The translations under genes and the position numbers were made by a program. 63,659 nt of DNA from Streptomyces solicavernae (lineage in GTDB: Bacteria; Actinomycetota; Actinomycetes; Streptomycetales; Streptomycetaceae). Where the stretch lies: positions 1 through 63,659 of the forward strand of contig NZ_JASCIR010000034.1 of assembly GCF_029968095.1 (NCBI RefSeq), in the 5' to 3' direction. Position 1 is the first letter of the stretch; each line of letters begins with the position of its first letter. Shown here piece by piece: positions 24,966-33,010 of this stretch. The notes beneath the pieces were generated by a model. The model was not told the origin of the DNA. It ran no database searches and worked only from the letters and a program-made list of their open reading frames with translations.

Positions 24966-26447
24966 TCAGCGGACGGGTGAACCGCTCGGCTCCGGCGACG
25001 CCGCGGCACCGGTGCCTGCTGCGGCGGTCCGGCGCGGGGACCGGGGTCCTGCGAGCGCCGCGAGCGTGGCGGCACCGAGGGCGACCGCCGACATGACGAA
25101 CGTCGTCGTGTAACCGGACTCGGCCGGGATCGCGGTGCCCGGAACGGTCGCCGAGGCCACGACCGAAGCGGCGACCTGCGCGCCGAGGGAACTGCCGATG
25201 GTCCGCATGATGGTGTTGATGCCGGTGGCCTCGCCGACCTGGCGCGGGTCTACGGCGGCCACCACGAGGTTGGCCAGGGAGGCATAGGCGACGCCCACAC
25301 CGATGCCGAGCACGCCGGAACCGGCGTACAGCGCCCACTCGCTGTTGTGTCCGCCCGCGTAGATCGTGAAGCCCAGCGCTCCGATCAGGCAAGAGAACAC
25401 CAGCGGCAGCTTGAAGCCGATGGCTGCGCCGATCCGGCCGGTCAGCGGACTGGCGATGAGCATGGTCACGGCCATGGGCAGCATGAAGAGCCCGGACTCG
25501 GTGACCGAGGAGCCGAACCCGAAGCCTGCCTCCGGCGGCGTCTGGGCGAGCAGCGGTACCAGCGTCAGCGCGCCGTACATGCCGAAACCGATGATGAGCG
25601 CGGCCAGATGAGAGGTCGTGACGGCGGGGCGGCGCAGCAGCTCCATGTCGATCAGCGGCTCCCTCACCCGCCGCTCGACGGCCACGAACGCCGCGCCGAG
25701 CACCACGGCGGCGGCGAACAGTCCTATGACGCCCGGAGAGTTCCAGCCCCAGGACTTTCCCTGGCTGATGGGGAGCAGCAGGGCGACGACGGCGGCGCTC
25801 AGAAGAACCCCTCCGACCCAGTCGACCCGGCCGGGCGAGCGGTGAGCGGACTCTTTGACGAACGCGGCGACCGCAAGGACGCCGAGCACGATCACGGCAA
25901 GGCCGAGCCAGAAGACCCAGCGCCAGCCCAGCGCGTCCACGATCGGGCCGGGCAGGATGAGTCCTATACCGAAGCCGATGCCGAATGTCGAGCTGATCAG
26001 GCCGATCGCTACGGGCACCCGCTCGCGTGGGAACTGCTCGCGTGCGATCCCGAAGGCGAGCGGGAAGGCGGCGGCACCGACGCCCTGCACGGAGCGGGCG
26101 GCGATCAGCACGCCCAGGGAGTCCGAGACCGCACAGAGCACGGTACCGACGGCGAACACGCTGAGGCAGGCGATCAGGACGCGGCGTTTGCCGAACATGT
26201 CACCGACCCGGCCGAGCAGGACGGTGGCCACGGAGGCCGTGATCAGGAATGAGCTGAGCACCCAGGACACGCCGGTCGTGCTGGTCTTGAAGGCTCGCTG
26301 CAGGTCGGGGAGCGCAGGCACGAGCATCGTCTGCATCAACGAGAAAGAGAGGACGGCGATGAGCAGTGCGGCGAACGGGGCGGCGACACCGGCGAGGGCC
26401 GTGCCGTGCCCCGCCGGTGAGTCTTTCGAGGCCTGAGTGTCGGTCAT
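24966..26447 (-). CDS. DHA2-type MFS exporter
   Basis: A 493-residue polytopic protein with about 14 membrane segments. LLGRVGDMFGKRRVLIACL is motif A, and IGLISSTFGIGFGIGLILPGP in TM5 is motif C-like. An Ala/Pro/Ser tail ends it. The ATG at 26447 follows GGAGGAG. It is convergent with the aromatase/cyclase, and its upstream region has a perfect ARE-like box. It is therefore a good candidate for the pathway's receptor-controlled self-resistance or export pump. Confidence 0.9.
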   Translation of the reverse strand: MTDTQASKDSPAGHGTALAGVAAPFAALLIAVLSFSLMQTMLVPALPDLQRAFKTSTTGVSWVLSSFLITASVATVLLGRVGDMFGKRRVLIACLSVFAVGTVLCAVSDSLGVLIAARSVQGVGAAAFPLAFGIAREQFPRERVPVAIGLISSTFGIGFGIGLILPGPIVDALGWRWVFWLGLAVIVLGVLAVAAFVKESAHRSPGRVDWVGGVLLSAAVVALLLPISQGKSWGWNSPGVIGLFAAAVVLGAAFVAVERRVREPLIDMELLRRPAVTTSHLAALIIGFGMYGALTLVPLLAQTPPEAGFGFGSSVTESGLFMLPMAVTMLIASPLTGRIGAAIGFKLPLVFSCLIGALGFTIYAGGHNSEWALYAGSGVLGIGVGVAYASLANLVVAAVDPRQVGEATGINTIMRTIGSSLGAQVAASVVASATVPGTAIPAESGYTTTFVMSAVALGAATLAALAGPRSPRRTAAAGTGAAASPEPSGSPVR

Positions 26448-26651
26448 GGCTGGCTCCTCCAGAGTTCGGACGGGCGGTCCTGCGGCCGGCTCCGACTCAA
26501 CCGCAGCCAACTCGTGGGGTACTTGGATGCCGTCGCGGAGCGCGCTTCTCACTTCTCCGACGAATCAGCGCCGCCAGGTGTGAGGCTCAAGCGTCCGTTG
26601 TCCATTTCTGTACTGAGATGTGGCCAGTCGACCTATCAAATCAAACCTTTG

Positions 26652-26673
26652 ACAAACCGGCAGGACGGTTTCT
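26652..26673. promoter_or_regulatory. ARE-like operator upstream of the MFS gene
   Basis: The core AAACCG-GCAGGA-CGGTTT (26654-26671) is flanked by AC and CT. It is a perfect half-site palindrome about 205 bp upstream of the MFS start and about 85 bp upstream of the remnant frame at 26758. Confidence 0.7.
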
Positions 26674-26757
26674 GAAATCGAGCCCGCCAGTGCCCACTCC
26701 GACGCGGCGACATGCGGGAGCAGCTGATGAAACGGCAATCCCACGGATCTACTGGAT

Positions 26758-27189
26758 GTGCAGAGAGACCGACTCCACCGGGGAACTCCCCTGACGACGC
26801 TGCCCCGCAGGCCCTTGCCGGACCTCGTCACGTGGCAGCCAAGCCGGGCGTCCCTGCGCGTACTCGTCGTCGAGGATGAGCCGCGGGCCGCCGAGTCCCT
26901 GGTGCAAGGCCTGTGTCGTCATGGCCACCGGGCGGAGAGCGTTTCCACGGGAGCAGAGGCGCTGCGGGCCCACCGGAGTGCGGACGACAATTGGATCAAC
27001 GCAGCCATGGTCGAGCGGTGCGGGCTTGGCCTGAACCGCGAACCGGGCGACGTGGACGCGGCGCTGCTCAAGACCCTGCTGCACGACGAGGGGCTGCGCG
27101 CATCCGTCCGGGACGGTGCGCGCGCACTGGCCGCGGAACCGGGCCCCGAGCAGATCGTGCCGCGCCTGGCGAGCCTGACCGAAAAGTGA
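26758..27189 (+). pseudogene. Chimeric remnant: response-regulator start joined to a glycosyltransferase end
   Basis: The 143-codon frame contains two unrelated halves. From 26851 it reads LRVLVVEDEPRAAESLVQGL and on to GAEALRAHRSADD, the start of an OmpR-type receiver domain, but the phosphorylated Asp strand is missing. From about 26989 it reads NWINAAMVERCGLGLN and then LLHDEGLRASVRDGARALAA, the C-terminal end of an EryCIII/OleD-like glycosyltransferase. The junction is near 26985. Neither half can work alone and the start has no good ribosome site. It is best read as a deletion scar and shows that a glycosyltransferase gene once stood here. Confidence 0.7.
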
Positions 27190-27218
27190 CCTGGGCCGCC
27201 CCAGTCGAGTTTGAATCC

Positions 27219-27249
27219 TTGACCTCAACCCCACATGAGGTTCAAGACT
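27219..27249 (+). promoter_or_regulatory. MerR-type promoter/operator of the NmrA-like gene
   Basis: TTGACC (27219-27224) and AAGACT (27244-27249) are separated by 19 bp. The spacer region contains the dyad ACCTCA-N8-TGAGGT (27222-27241). A 19-bp spacer with a dyad between the -35 and -10 hexamers is the signature of promoters activated by MerR-family regulators. Transcription would start near 27256, 23 bp before the TTG start. No MerR gene lies in the window. Confidence 0.55.
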
Positions 27250-27278
27250 CTTGTCAAAAGCAATCAAGGAGTACGACG

Positions 27279-28112
27279 TTGAGCGAAAACAAGATCGTCC
27301 TTGTCCTCGGTGCCACTGGGAATCAGGGAGGCGCGACTGCCAGGGAACTGCTCTCGCGCGGATGGAACGTGCACGCTCTGGTGCGCAACCCTGACAAGCC
27401 CGAGGCACAGGCACTCAAGGAGCAGGGCGCCGTGCTCTTACAGGGCGACTTGAACGACACCGAGTCGCTGCGCCGGGCCATGACCGGTGTGTACGGCGTC
27501 TTCAGCGTGCAGGCGCTGGCGTTCGAGCCGGAGACGCTCGCGGGCGAGGTGCGCCAGGGCAAGGCCGTCGCCGACGCGGCCAAGGAGAGCGGCGTCACGC
27601 ACCTGGTGTACAGCTCCGTGGGCGGAGCCGAGCGCAGCACCGGCATCGACCATTTCGAGACCAAGGCCGAGATCGAACAGCACGTCCTCGAGCTCGGCAT
27701 CCCGGCCACGATCCTGCGCCCGGTGTTCTTCATGAACAACCTGCTCGGTTACGCCGACGCCCAGGGCGAGCGGCTGATGGAGCTGCCGGTCAAGCCGGAC
27801 AAGCCGATCCAGCTGATCGCCTCCGACGACATCGGCCACTTCGCCGCCGACGCCTTCGACGACCCGGAGAAGTTCATCGGCAAGCAGATCGAACTCGCAG
27901 GCGACGAGATTACGTTCGTCGAGATCGCCGCCGTCTACGAGCGTCTCACCAATACACCGACCCGCCTCGAGCCGCAGCCCATCGAGGACCGCATGTTCGA
28001 GTGGTTCGCCGAGGAGGGGTATCAGGCGGACATCCCGGCGCTGCGCCGACAGCACCCGGGCCTGCTGACGCTGGAGCAGTTCCTGTCCCGTCGCCTGAAG
28101 TCCGCTTCCTGA
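27279..28112 (+). CDS. NmrA-family NAD(P)-binding protein
   Basis: A 277-residue atypical SDR of the NmrA/HSCARG type. GATGNQGGATARELL is the GxxGxxG Rossmann motif. HALVRNPDK follows strand 2, LLQGDLND follows strand 3, and VTHLVYSSVGGAERST follows. There is no YxxxK catalytic pair, as is usual in NmrA-like proteins, which act as redox sensors or as reductases with altered sites. The TTG at 27279 has an AAGGAG site at 7 nt spacing. A MerR-type promoter lies directly upstream. The C-terminus (LLTLEQFLSRRL) overlaps the end of a minus-strand remnant. Confidence 0.85.
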   Translation: MSENKIVLVLGATGNQGGATARELLSRGWNVHALVRNPDKPEAQALKEQGAVLLQGDLNDTESLRRAMTGVYGVFSVQALAFEPETLAGEVRQGKAVADAAKESGVTHLVYSSVGGAERSTGIDHFETKAEIEQHVLELGIPATILRPVFFMNNLLGYADAQGERLMELPVKPDKPIQLIASDDIGHFAADAFDDPEKFIGKQIELAGDEITFVEIAAVYERLTNTPTRLEPQPIEDRMFEWFAEEGYQADIPALRRQHPGLLTLEQFLSRRLKSAS

Positions 28113-28300
28113 CCCTGGGCCACACGGAGGCGCCCGTGGGAGACCGGCGGATCGAGGAGCGTGACGGCCTGGTGGAAGAGCCGCTCCTTCTCCTGTCGCG
28201 AGACCGCGGTGTCACCGTGGGTTCCGTCGCGCAGATCACCGAAGTGCCGTAGCAGGGCTGACACGTGCGGTGCAGGATCGGTCGCAGTGGTGGTGCTCAT
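28022..28300 (-). pseudogene. Truncated minus-strand gene of unknown family
   Basis: An ATG at 28300 with a strong AAGGAG site begins a plausible protein start (STTTATDPAPHVSALLRHFG and on to EKERLFHQAVTLLDPP). After about residue 52 the composition changes to Arg/Cys-rich sequence, which is only the reverse reading of the convergent NmrA-like gene's 3' end. The 5' end of a real gene therefore seems fused into foreign sequence near 28145. I do not recognise the family. It precedes the alpha/beta hydrolase gene? No: the hydrolase stop is upstream, so it could only have been the next gene of that transcript. Confidence 0.5.
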
Positions 28301-28327
28301 GGTCCTTCTCTCCTTCGTACGGGATGT

Positions 28328-29188
28328 TCAGCCGGTTGATTCAGCAAGGCCGGGGGCTGCCGCCGCTGAGGGATAGCGGCGGCGCAGAGCAGCTCCCAGC
28401 CATGGCCGCAAGGCGGACGGTCCCCCGGCGCGGCTCCGTCCCGGGGCGGAAGGCTGCAGAAATGCGCCGTGCGCCATCTGCGGAAACTCCTGGAACTCAA
28501 GGTCGTTCCCGGCCTCCCGCAGCCTGTCCGCGTACTGCCGTACGTCGTCCGCGACGGCATCGAACTCGCCGACGCCGAGGATGGCGGGTGCGAGCCCGCT
28601 GAGGTCGTCCACCTCGAACGGAGTGCTGGGCAGTGCGCTCCCCTTCGAGGCGCCCGAACGGTAGGACCGCCACGCCCCGGCAAGGCCCTCCCGGGTCGGG
28701 AAGTTGCCCTCGTACCGGGTGTAGGACGGGGCGCGGCACGACGGGTCGAACGGCGGATAGGCCAGCACCTGAGCGGTGAGCGGGCGCCCTTGGTCGCGTC
28801 GGACCACCGCGGCGCAAGCCGCCACCGTGCCGCCCGCACTGTCTCCGCCCACGCTTGCCGCGGGCAGACCTTCCTGTTCGGACTTGCGCTGCGCCCAGTC
28901 CAGAGCGGTGAGGACGTCGTTGAGGGCGGCGGGATGCGGATCGTCCGGCGCCAGCCGGTACTCCACGCTGACGACGGCGCACCCGGACAGCCGGCTCAGA
29001 TCGGCGCACGGCCGGTGCCATCCGGCCACGGAGCCACCGTGCCAGCTTCCGCCGTGCGCCCACACCAGCCAGCCGCTGTGGCCGGCGGAGGGACGGAAGA
29101 CCCGGACGGGGACGTCATGGGTGGCTCCTCGAATGTGCCCCGGCTGCCACTCGACGGCACGGGCCCGAGGCGCCTCACTCTTCGACAT
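28328..29188 (-). CDS. Alpha/beta hydrolase (HSL-type esterase)
   Basis: A 286-residue carboxylesterase of the hormone-sensitive-lipase-like group. The oxyanion-hole motif HGG is in WAHGGSWHGGS. The nucleophile elbow is GGDSAGG (residues about 118-124). The acid is probably the Asp in GVGEFDAVADD, and the His is in MAHGAFLQ. VVSVEYRLAPDDPHPAALNDV is the classic family stretch. The ATG at 29188 follows AGGAGAGG. The C-terminus has an extra low-complexity tail. It would hydrolyse small esters or lactones. It follows an MFS exporter gene on the same strand, 136 bp away. Confidence 0.86.
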   Translation of the reverse strand: MSKSEAPRARAVEWQPGHIRGATHDVPVRVFRPSAGHSGWLVWAHGGSWHGGSVAGWHRPCADLSRLSGCAVVSVEYRLAPDDPHPAALNDVLTALDWAQRKSEQEGLPAASVGGDSAGGTVAACAAVVRRDQGRPLTAQVLAYPPFDPSCRAPSYTRYEGNFPTREGLAGAWRSYRSGASKGSALPSTPFEVDDLSGLAPAILGVGEFDAVADDVRQYADRLREAGNDLEFQEFPQMAHGAFLQPSAPGRSRAGGPSALRPWLGAALRRRYPSAAAAPGLAESTG

Positions 29189-29324
29189 GATCGTTTTCCT
29201 CTCCTTTCGTCTCTGCTCAGCCGATTCCGGCCGTCGCGGCGCAGACGCGGTCACGGACGTCTCCTGCCGGGTCCAACTCCTGAGCCCGGCCAGTCGGTCC
29301 CACCGCGGCAAACGAGCGGGCGCC

Positions 29325-30782
29325 CTATCGGCTCGGTCTGTTGGTGTGTTGTTTGTTGTGGAGGAAGAGGGCGGTGGTGGCGACGCCGATGAGGACGATG
29401 GCGGTGTTGATGAGGACGGCGAGGGAGACGCCGTCGAGGACGGCGGTGGGTCCGGTGCGTCCGGCCATGTGTCCGGTGGCGATGGCGCTCATGATGGGTG
29501 TGCCCATGGTGATGCCGATCTGCTGGGTCATGGTGGCCAGGCCGGTGGCCATGCCTTGTTCGTGGTCGGGCAGGCCGGAGGTGGCGGTGACCATGAAGCC
29601 GACGATGACGAGCATGTTGCCGATGCCGCCGGCGAAGGTCGCGGCGAGCAGGAGCCAGATGAAGGAGCGTTCGTCGCCCAGGAAGTAGAGGGCGAAGGTG
29701 GCGACGGCCTGGAGGAGGCCGCCGAGGACGAGGGTGGACTTGGTGCCGAGTTTCCCGATGACCTTGGCGGCGAGGGAGCCGCCGATGACGGTGCCGATGC
29801 CCAGGACGGCGAAGGACAGGCCGGCCGCGAGCGCGGAGTAGCCCAGGACCTGCTGGAGGTAGAGCGTCATCAGGAAGACCAGGGAGGTCTCGGTGATGAA
29901 GGCGATGGCGCCGGCGATGTTGCCCCAGGCCACGGTGCGGCGCTTGAGGATGGTGACCGGGACCAGCGGGGAAGCGGCCCGCTTCTCGATCGCGTAGAAG
30001 GCGATGAGAAGGAGGACGCCGACGGCCAGGGACAGCAGTGCGGTGGGCGAGCCCCAGCCGTGTTCACCGGCCTGGGTCAGGCCGAAGACCAGGGCGAGCA
30101 GGCCGACCGTCGCGGCGATCGCGCCGGGCATGTCCAGCTTCGGACGGGACTCGGGACGCGACTCCTTGATCACCGCGGGAGCGATGAGCAGGACCGCCAG
30201 CGCGACCGGCACGTTGATGAAGAACGACCACCGCCACGACAGCAGATCGGTCAGCACACCACCGAGGATCGCGCCGGTGGTGAAACCCGCCGACATCAGC
30301 GCACCGTTCAGGCCCAGCGCCTTGTCACGCAGCGGGCCCTCGGGAAACGACGTGGTCAGCAGGGACAGACCGGCCGGAGTGACCGCCGCGGTCGCCAGCC
30401 CCTGCGCGACCCGGGCGATCAGCAGCATCTCCGGCGAAGTGGCCAGACCACCCACCAGAGACGAAACACCCAGGACCGCCAGCCCCAGCAGGAACAGCCG
30501 CCGCCGCCCGAACAGATCCGCGATCCGCCCGAACAGCAACGTGAACCCCGCCGCGCACAACGCAAACGACGTCGCGATCCACTGCAGATTCGCCAGCGAG
30601 AATCCCAGACCCTCACCCATCACCGGCAACGCCACATTCAGGATGGAGAAATCCACCGCAAGCATGAACTGCGCAACCAGCAACACCACCAGAACCAGAC
30701 GCATCCGCCCCGTCATCCGCGACGGAGCAACACCCCCACCCCCAGCACCACTCCCGACAGACACCTCATCAACCACCGACAT
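29325..30782 (-). CDS. MFS multidrug exporter with mosaic codon use
   Basis: A 485-residue 14-TM EmrB/QacA-type transporter. DFSILNVALPVMGEGLGF is in TM1, GRIADLFGRRRLFLLG is motif A, and GLNGALMSAGFTTGAILGG is motif C. The ATG at 30782 follows AAGGGGAG at 6 nt. The 5' half prefers codons ending in G or T (GCG, CTG, GTG, GGT), while the 3' half uses almost only C-ending codons (GCC, CTC, GTC, ACC). The change comes roughly around 30000-30300. It is divergent from an XRE/MmyB-type regulator across two inverted repeats, and that regulator probably controls it. Confidence 0.9.
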   Translation of the reverse strand: MSVVDEVSVGSGAGGGGVAPSRMTGRMRLVLVVLLVAQFMLAVDFSILNVALPVMGEGLGFSLANLQWIATSFALCAAGFTLLFGRIADLFGRRRLFLLGLAVLGVSSLVGGLATSPEMLLIARVAQGLATAAVTPAGLSLLTTSFPEGPLRDKALGLNGALMSAGFTTGAILGGVLTDLLSWRWSFFINVPVALAVLLIAPAVIKESRPESRPKLDMPGAIAATVGLLALVFGLTQAGEHGWGSPTALLSLAVGVLLLIAFYAIEKRAASPLVPVTILKRRTVAWGNIAGAIAFITETSLVFLMTLYLQQVLGYSALAAGLSFAVLGIGTVIGGSLAAKVIGKLGTKSTLVLGGLLQAVATFALYFLGDERSFIWLLLAATFAGGIGNMLVIVGFMVTATSGLPDHEQGMATGLATMTQQIGITMGTPIMSAIATGHMAGRTGPTAVLDGVSLAVLINTAIVLIGVATTALFLHNKQHTNRPSR

Positions 30783-30800
30783 CACAAACTCCCCTTCTTC

Positions 30801-30858
30801 CCGTAGAGCGACTACGGAGTGGAAGCCTGCCGTCGGTCCAGAGGTCTACCCAGACCTC
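30801..30858. promoter_or_regulatory. Two inverted repeats in the MFS/XRE divergent promoter
   Basis: CCGTAG-N5-CTACGG (30801-30817) lies directly beyond the MFS ribosome site. GAGGTCT-ACCC-AGACCTC (30841-30858) lies mid-region. Both are perfect dyads suited to a dimeric repressor such as the adjacent XRE/MmyB protein. Confidence 0.55.
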
Positions 30859-30959
30859 AGATCTGACTACGCAACCCGTCACCATTCCCGGCGAGACTGG
30901 TCATGACAGGAGTACCCTCAGCCCTTCCCCTCAGCCGAGGATCATGGACACTCGAAGAC

Positions 30960-31877
30960 ATGAACGCACAGTCGGAACTGGGGGACTTCCTGCGGAACCG
31001 CAGGGCCGCGCTCAGGCCGGAAGACGTCGGCCTGCAGTCCTATGGGTCACGCAGACGCGTTCCCGGTCTGCGGCGTGAGGAACTGGCGCTGCTCGCGGGA
31101 GTCAGCGTGACCCACTACACCCGCCTGGAGCAGGGACAGAGCACCAATGCCTCGGACGCCGTACTCGACGCGGTCGCCAGGGCCTTGCGCCTCACTGAGG
31201 ACGAGTGCTCCCACCTGCGGGACCTGGCACGCCCCGCCCGGCCAGGACGTGGCCGCCGCGCATTGCCCACGGAGCAAGCCGGCCCTGGTGTGCGACAGCT
31301 CATCGAGGCCATGACCGACGTGCCCGCCGTGGTTCTCGACCGGCGCAACGATGTCCTGGCATGGAACCCGTTGGGACACGCGCTGCTCGCCGGCCATCTG
31401 GACGCGGCCGCTGCCGAGTCCCCGTCGAAGCGCCCCAACCTCACCCGCATGCTGTTCCTGGACGAGCGGACCAGAGAGCTCTACGCGGACTGGAAGGAGG
31501 AAGCGCAGACAGCCCTCGCGGCCCTGCGCCTGGTCGCGGGACGGCACCCCGACGACCGGCCCCTTGCCGAACTCATCGGTCAACTCGCCATGCAGAGCCC
31601 CGAGTTCGCCACCATGTGGTCGCGCCATCCGGTGCGCAACTGCGTGTCCGGAACGAAGCACCTGCTGCACCCGCTGGTGGGCCCCTTGGAGCTTGCCTTC
31701 GAAACCATGCAGTTGGCGGAGACCGGCCACCGCATGCTCGCCTACAGCGCCGAACCGGGCACGGCGTCCGAAGCAGCCCTCCGCCTCCTCGCCGGCACGT
31801 CAGCGGAGACTACGCAGGGGGAGGCGAACGCGGGCAGCGCTCTGCCCTTCACCACGATGCCGCCCGAGAGCCGATGA
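30960..31877 (+). CDS. XRE-family regulator with MmyB ligand-binding domain
   Basis: A 305-residue regulator. The N-terminal HTH spans LGDFLRNRRAALRPEDVGL to RREELALLAGVSVTHYTRLEQG (residues about 6-60). The MmyB-like PAS-type domain follows: VPAVVLDRRNDVLAWNPLGHAL, RMLFLDERTRELYADWKEEA, LRLVAGRHPDDRPLAELIGQL, FATMWSRHPV and HPLVGPLELAFETMQLAE. Such proteins commonly repress a divergent dehydrogenase or efflux gene and may bind a lipid-like ligand. The ATG at 30960 gives the family start; an upstream frame to 30903 lacks conservation. Likely target: the divergent MFS gene. Confidence 0.87.
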   Translation: MNAQSELGDFLRNRRAALRPEDVGLQSYGSRRRVPGLRREELALLAGVSVTHYTRLEQGQSTNASDAVLDAVARALRLTEDECSHLRDLARPARPGRGRRALPTEQAGPGVRQLIEAMTDVPAVVLDRRNDVLAWNPLGHALLAGHLDAAAAESPSKRPNLTRMLFLDERTRELYADWKEEAQTALAALRLVAGRHPDDRPLAELIGQLAMQSPEFATMWSRHPVRNCVSGTKHLLHPLVGPLELAFETMQLAETGHRMLAYSAEPGTASEAALRLLAGTSAETTQGEANAGSALPFTTMPPESR

Positions 31878-32258
31878 CAGCCGGCCTGTGCTGACGGGCC
31901 GTTACCGCCTTGGCCGCTTCGGTAAATCGTCAGCCGTCGAACCGCCGAGCGGCAGGTACCTGCCCAAGTCGCACGACGGTCTTTGACGCCGCCGTCTCCC
32001 GGGACCGTTGCTGCCCGATGCGGCCACCTGAGGATTACGCACGGATGCGCTCGCCCTTGGCGGACAGGGTACGGCTGGTTCGGGCCCGGCTTCCCATGAG
32101 CGATACAGCCACGAGGGACCACTTGGCGGACTTGCTCATGTCGGTTCGTCCGCGTTCTCGGATCTGCGTGCGAGGGGGCGGCGGCCTCGGGAACTGCGGC
32201 AGCGGCCCCGGGGTGCACCCCGGGGCCGCTGTCAGGCGTGGTCGTCAGCCGGTGTGGA
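31878..32258. other. Intergenic region with terminator
   Basis: 381 bp lie between two convergent genes. Apart from the palindrome at 32201-32230 I see no gene. A 34-codon minus-strand frame (starting near 32142) lacks a ribosome site. Confidence 0.5.
32201..32230. terminator. Perfect 30-bp palindromic terminator
   Basis: Fifteen bases are followed directly by their exact reverse complement (AGCGGCCCCGGGGTG and its complement). This gives an extremely stable hairpin 28 bp beyond the stop of the minus-strand secreted protein. It can stop transcription from both sides. Confidence 0.8.
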
Positions 32259-32858
32259 TCAGCTCGGGAGAGCGGTGAGCGGGAACTCCGTCACGGTGCC
32301 GACAGTCTCGCCGTTCGCGTCGACCAGCTCGGCCGGGCTCTGCAGGTCGAGCAGGTCGCCGCGCGGCGGGAACTGGTTGATTTCGCCGCCGAGCTGGACC
32401 GCGGCCTTGGTGCTGAGCGTCACCGGGTCCATGCCGTCCTTCTGGATGGTCACGTTGCCGGTGGCCGACAGTTCCAGCTTGGCGGGGAAGGGCTGCAGGA
32501 GGCTGTTGAAGGACGCCGTGCCGACGCCCTTGCTCTCCACCACGATCTTGCCCAGGTCGGGGTCCTCGGCGGTGACGGTGAGGGTGCCGGCGACCTTCGT
32601 CTCCAGGTCGCCGAACGTGGGCGCTTCGATGGTGAGAGATGCCTTGCCGGTGAGGTTGAGGGTGTGGGTCTGGCCGTTGAGGTTCATCTCCACACCGGTG
32701 ACGGCCACCGGGAACTCGGCCTGCAGCGGGACCGCCGCCTGTGCCGTCGAGGCAGCAGCCGCGGGACCTGCGGGGGCTGCGGCCGTGGCGGCGGGGGCGA
32801 CGGTGAGGAGGACCGCGCCGGCAGCGGCGGCGACTGCAGTGGCGAACCGGATGTTCAC
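32259..32858 (-). CDS. Secreted protein of unknown function
   Basis: A 199-residue exported protein. A signal peptide of about 28 residues (FATAVAAAAGAVLLTVAPAA, then TAAAP) is followed by an Ala/Pro spacer. Then comes a beta-rich domain of alternating hydrophobic strands (QTHTLNLTGKASLTI, ETKVAGTLTVTAEDP, KLELSATGNVTIQ). GTG 32858 is 10 nt after AAGGAG. No cysteine, catalytic motif or anchor is visible. I do not recognise the family. It is isolated between an XRE gene and the ligase operon and reads like a small beta-barrel or lipid-carrier fold (guess). Confidence 0.7.
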   Translation of the reverse strand: MNIRFATAVAAAAGAVLLTVAPAATAAAPAGPAAAASTAQAAVPLQAEFPVAVTGVEMNLNGQTHTLNLTGKASLTIEAPTFGDLETKVAGTLTVTAEDPDLGKIVVESKGVGTASFNSLLQPFPAKLELSATGNVTIQKDGMDPVTLSTKAAVQLGGEINQFPPRGDLLDLQSPAELVDANGETVGTVTEFPLTALPS

Positions 32859-33010
32859 GTAGATCTGTCTCCTTGAACTGGGTGGGGGGTGACTGTGTGT
32901 CACGCTGCGGCGCGCTTCTCGCCGGGAGCCGGCGAGTCGCACGCTTCAGCGAGTTCCAAACGGTCGTTCTCCTCTATCTGTGCATGGCGGACCGCGGGAT
33001 CTCACACCCC

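Noticed and set aside
32041..32142. 34-codon minus-strand frame (MSKSAKWSLVAVSL...)
   Set aside because: It has no ribosome site, no family resemblance, and lies in an intergenic stretch before a terminator.
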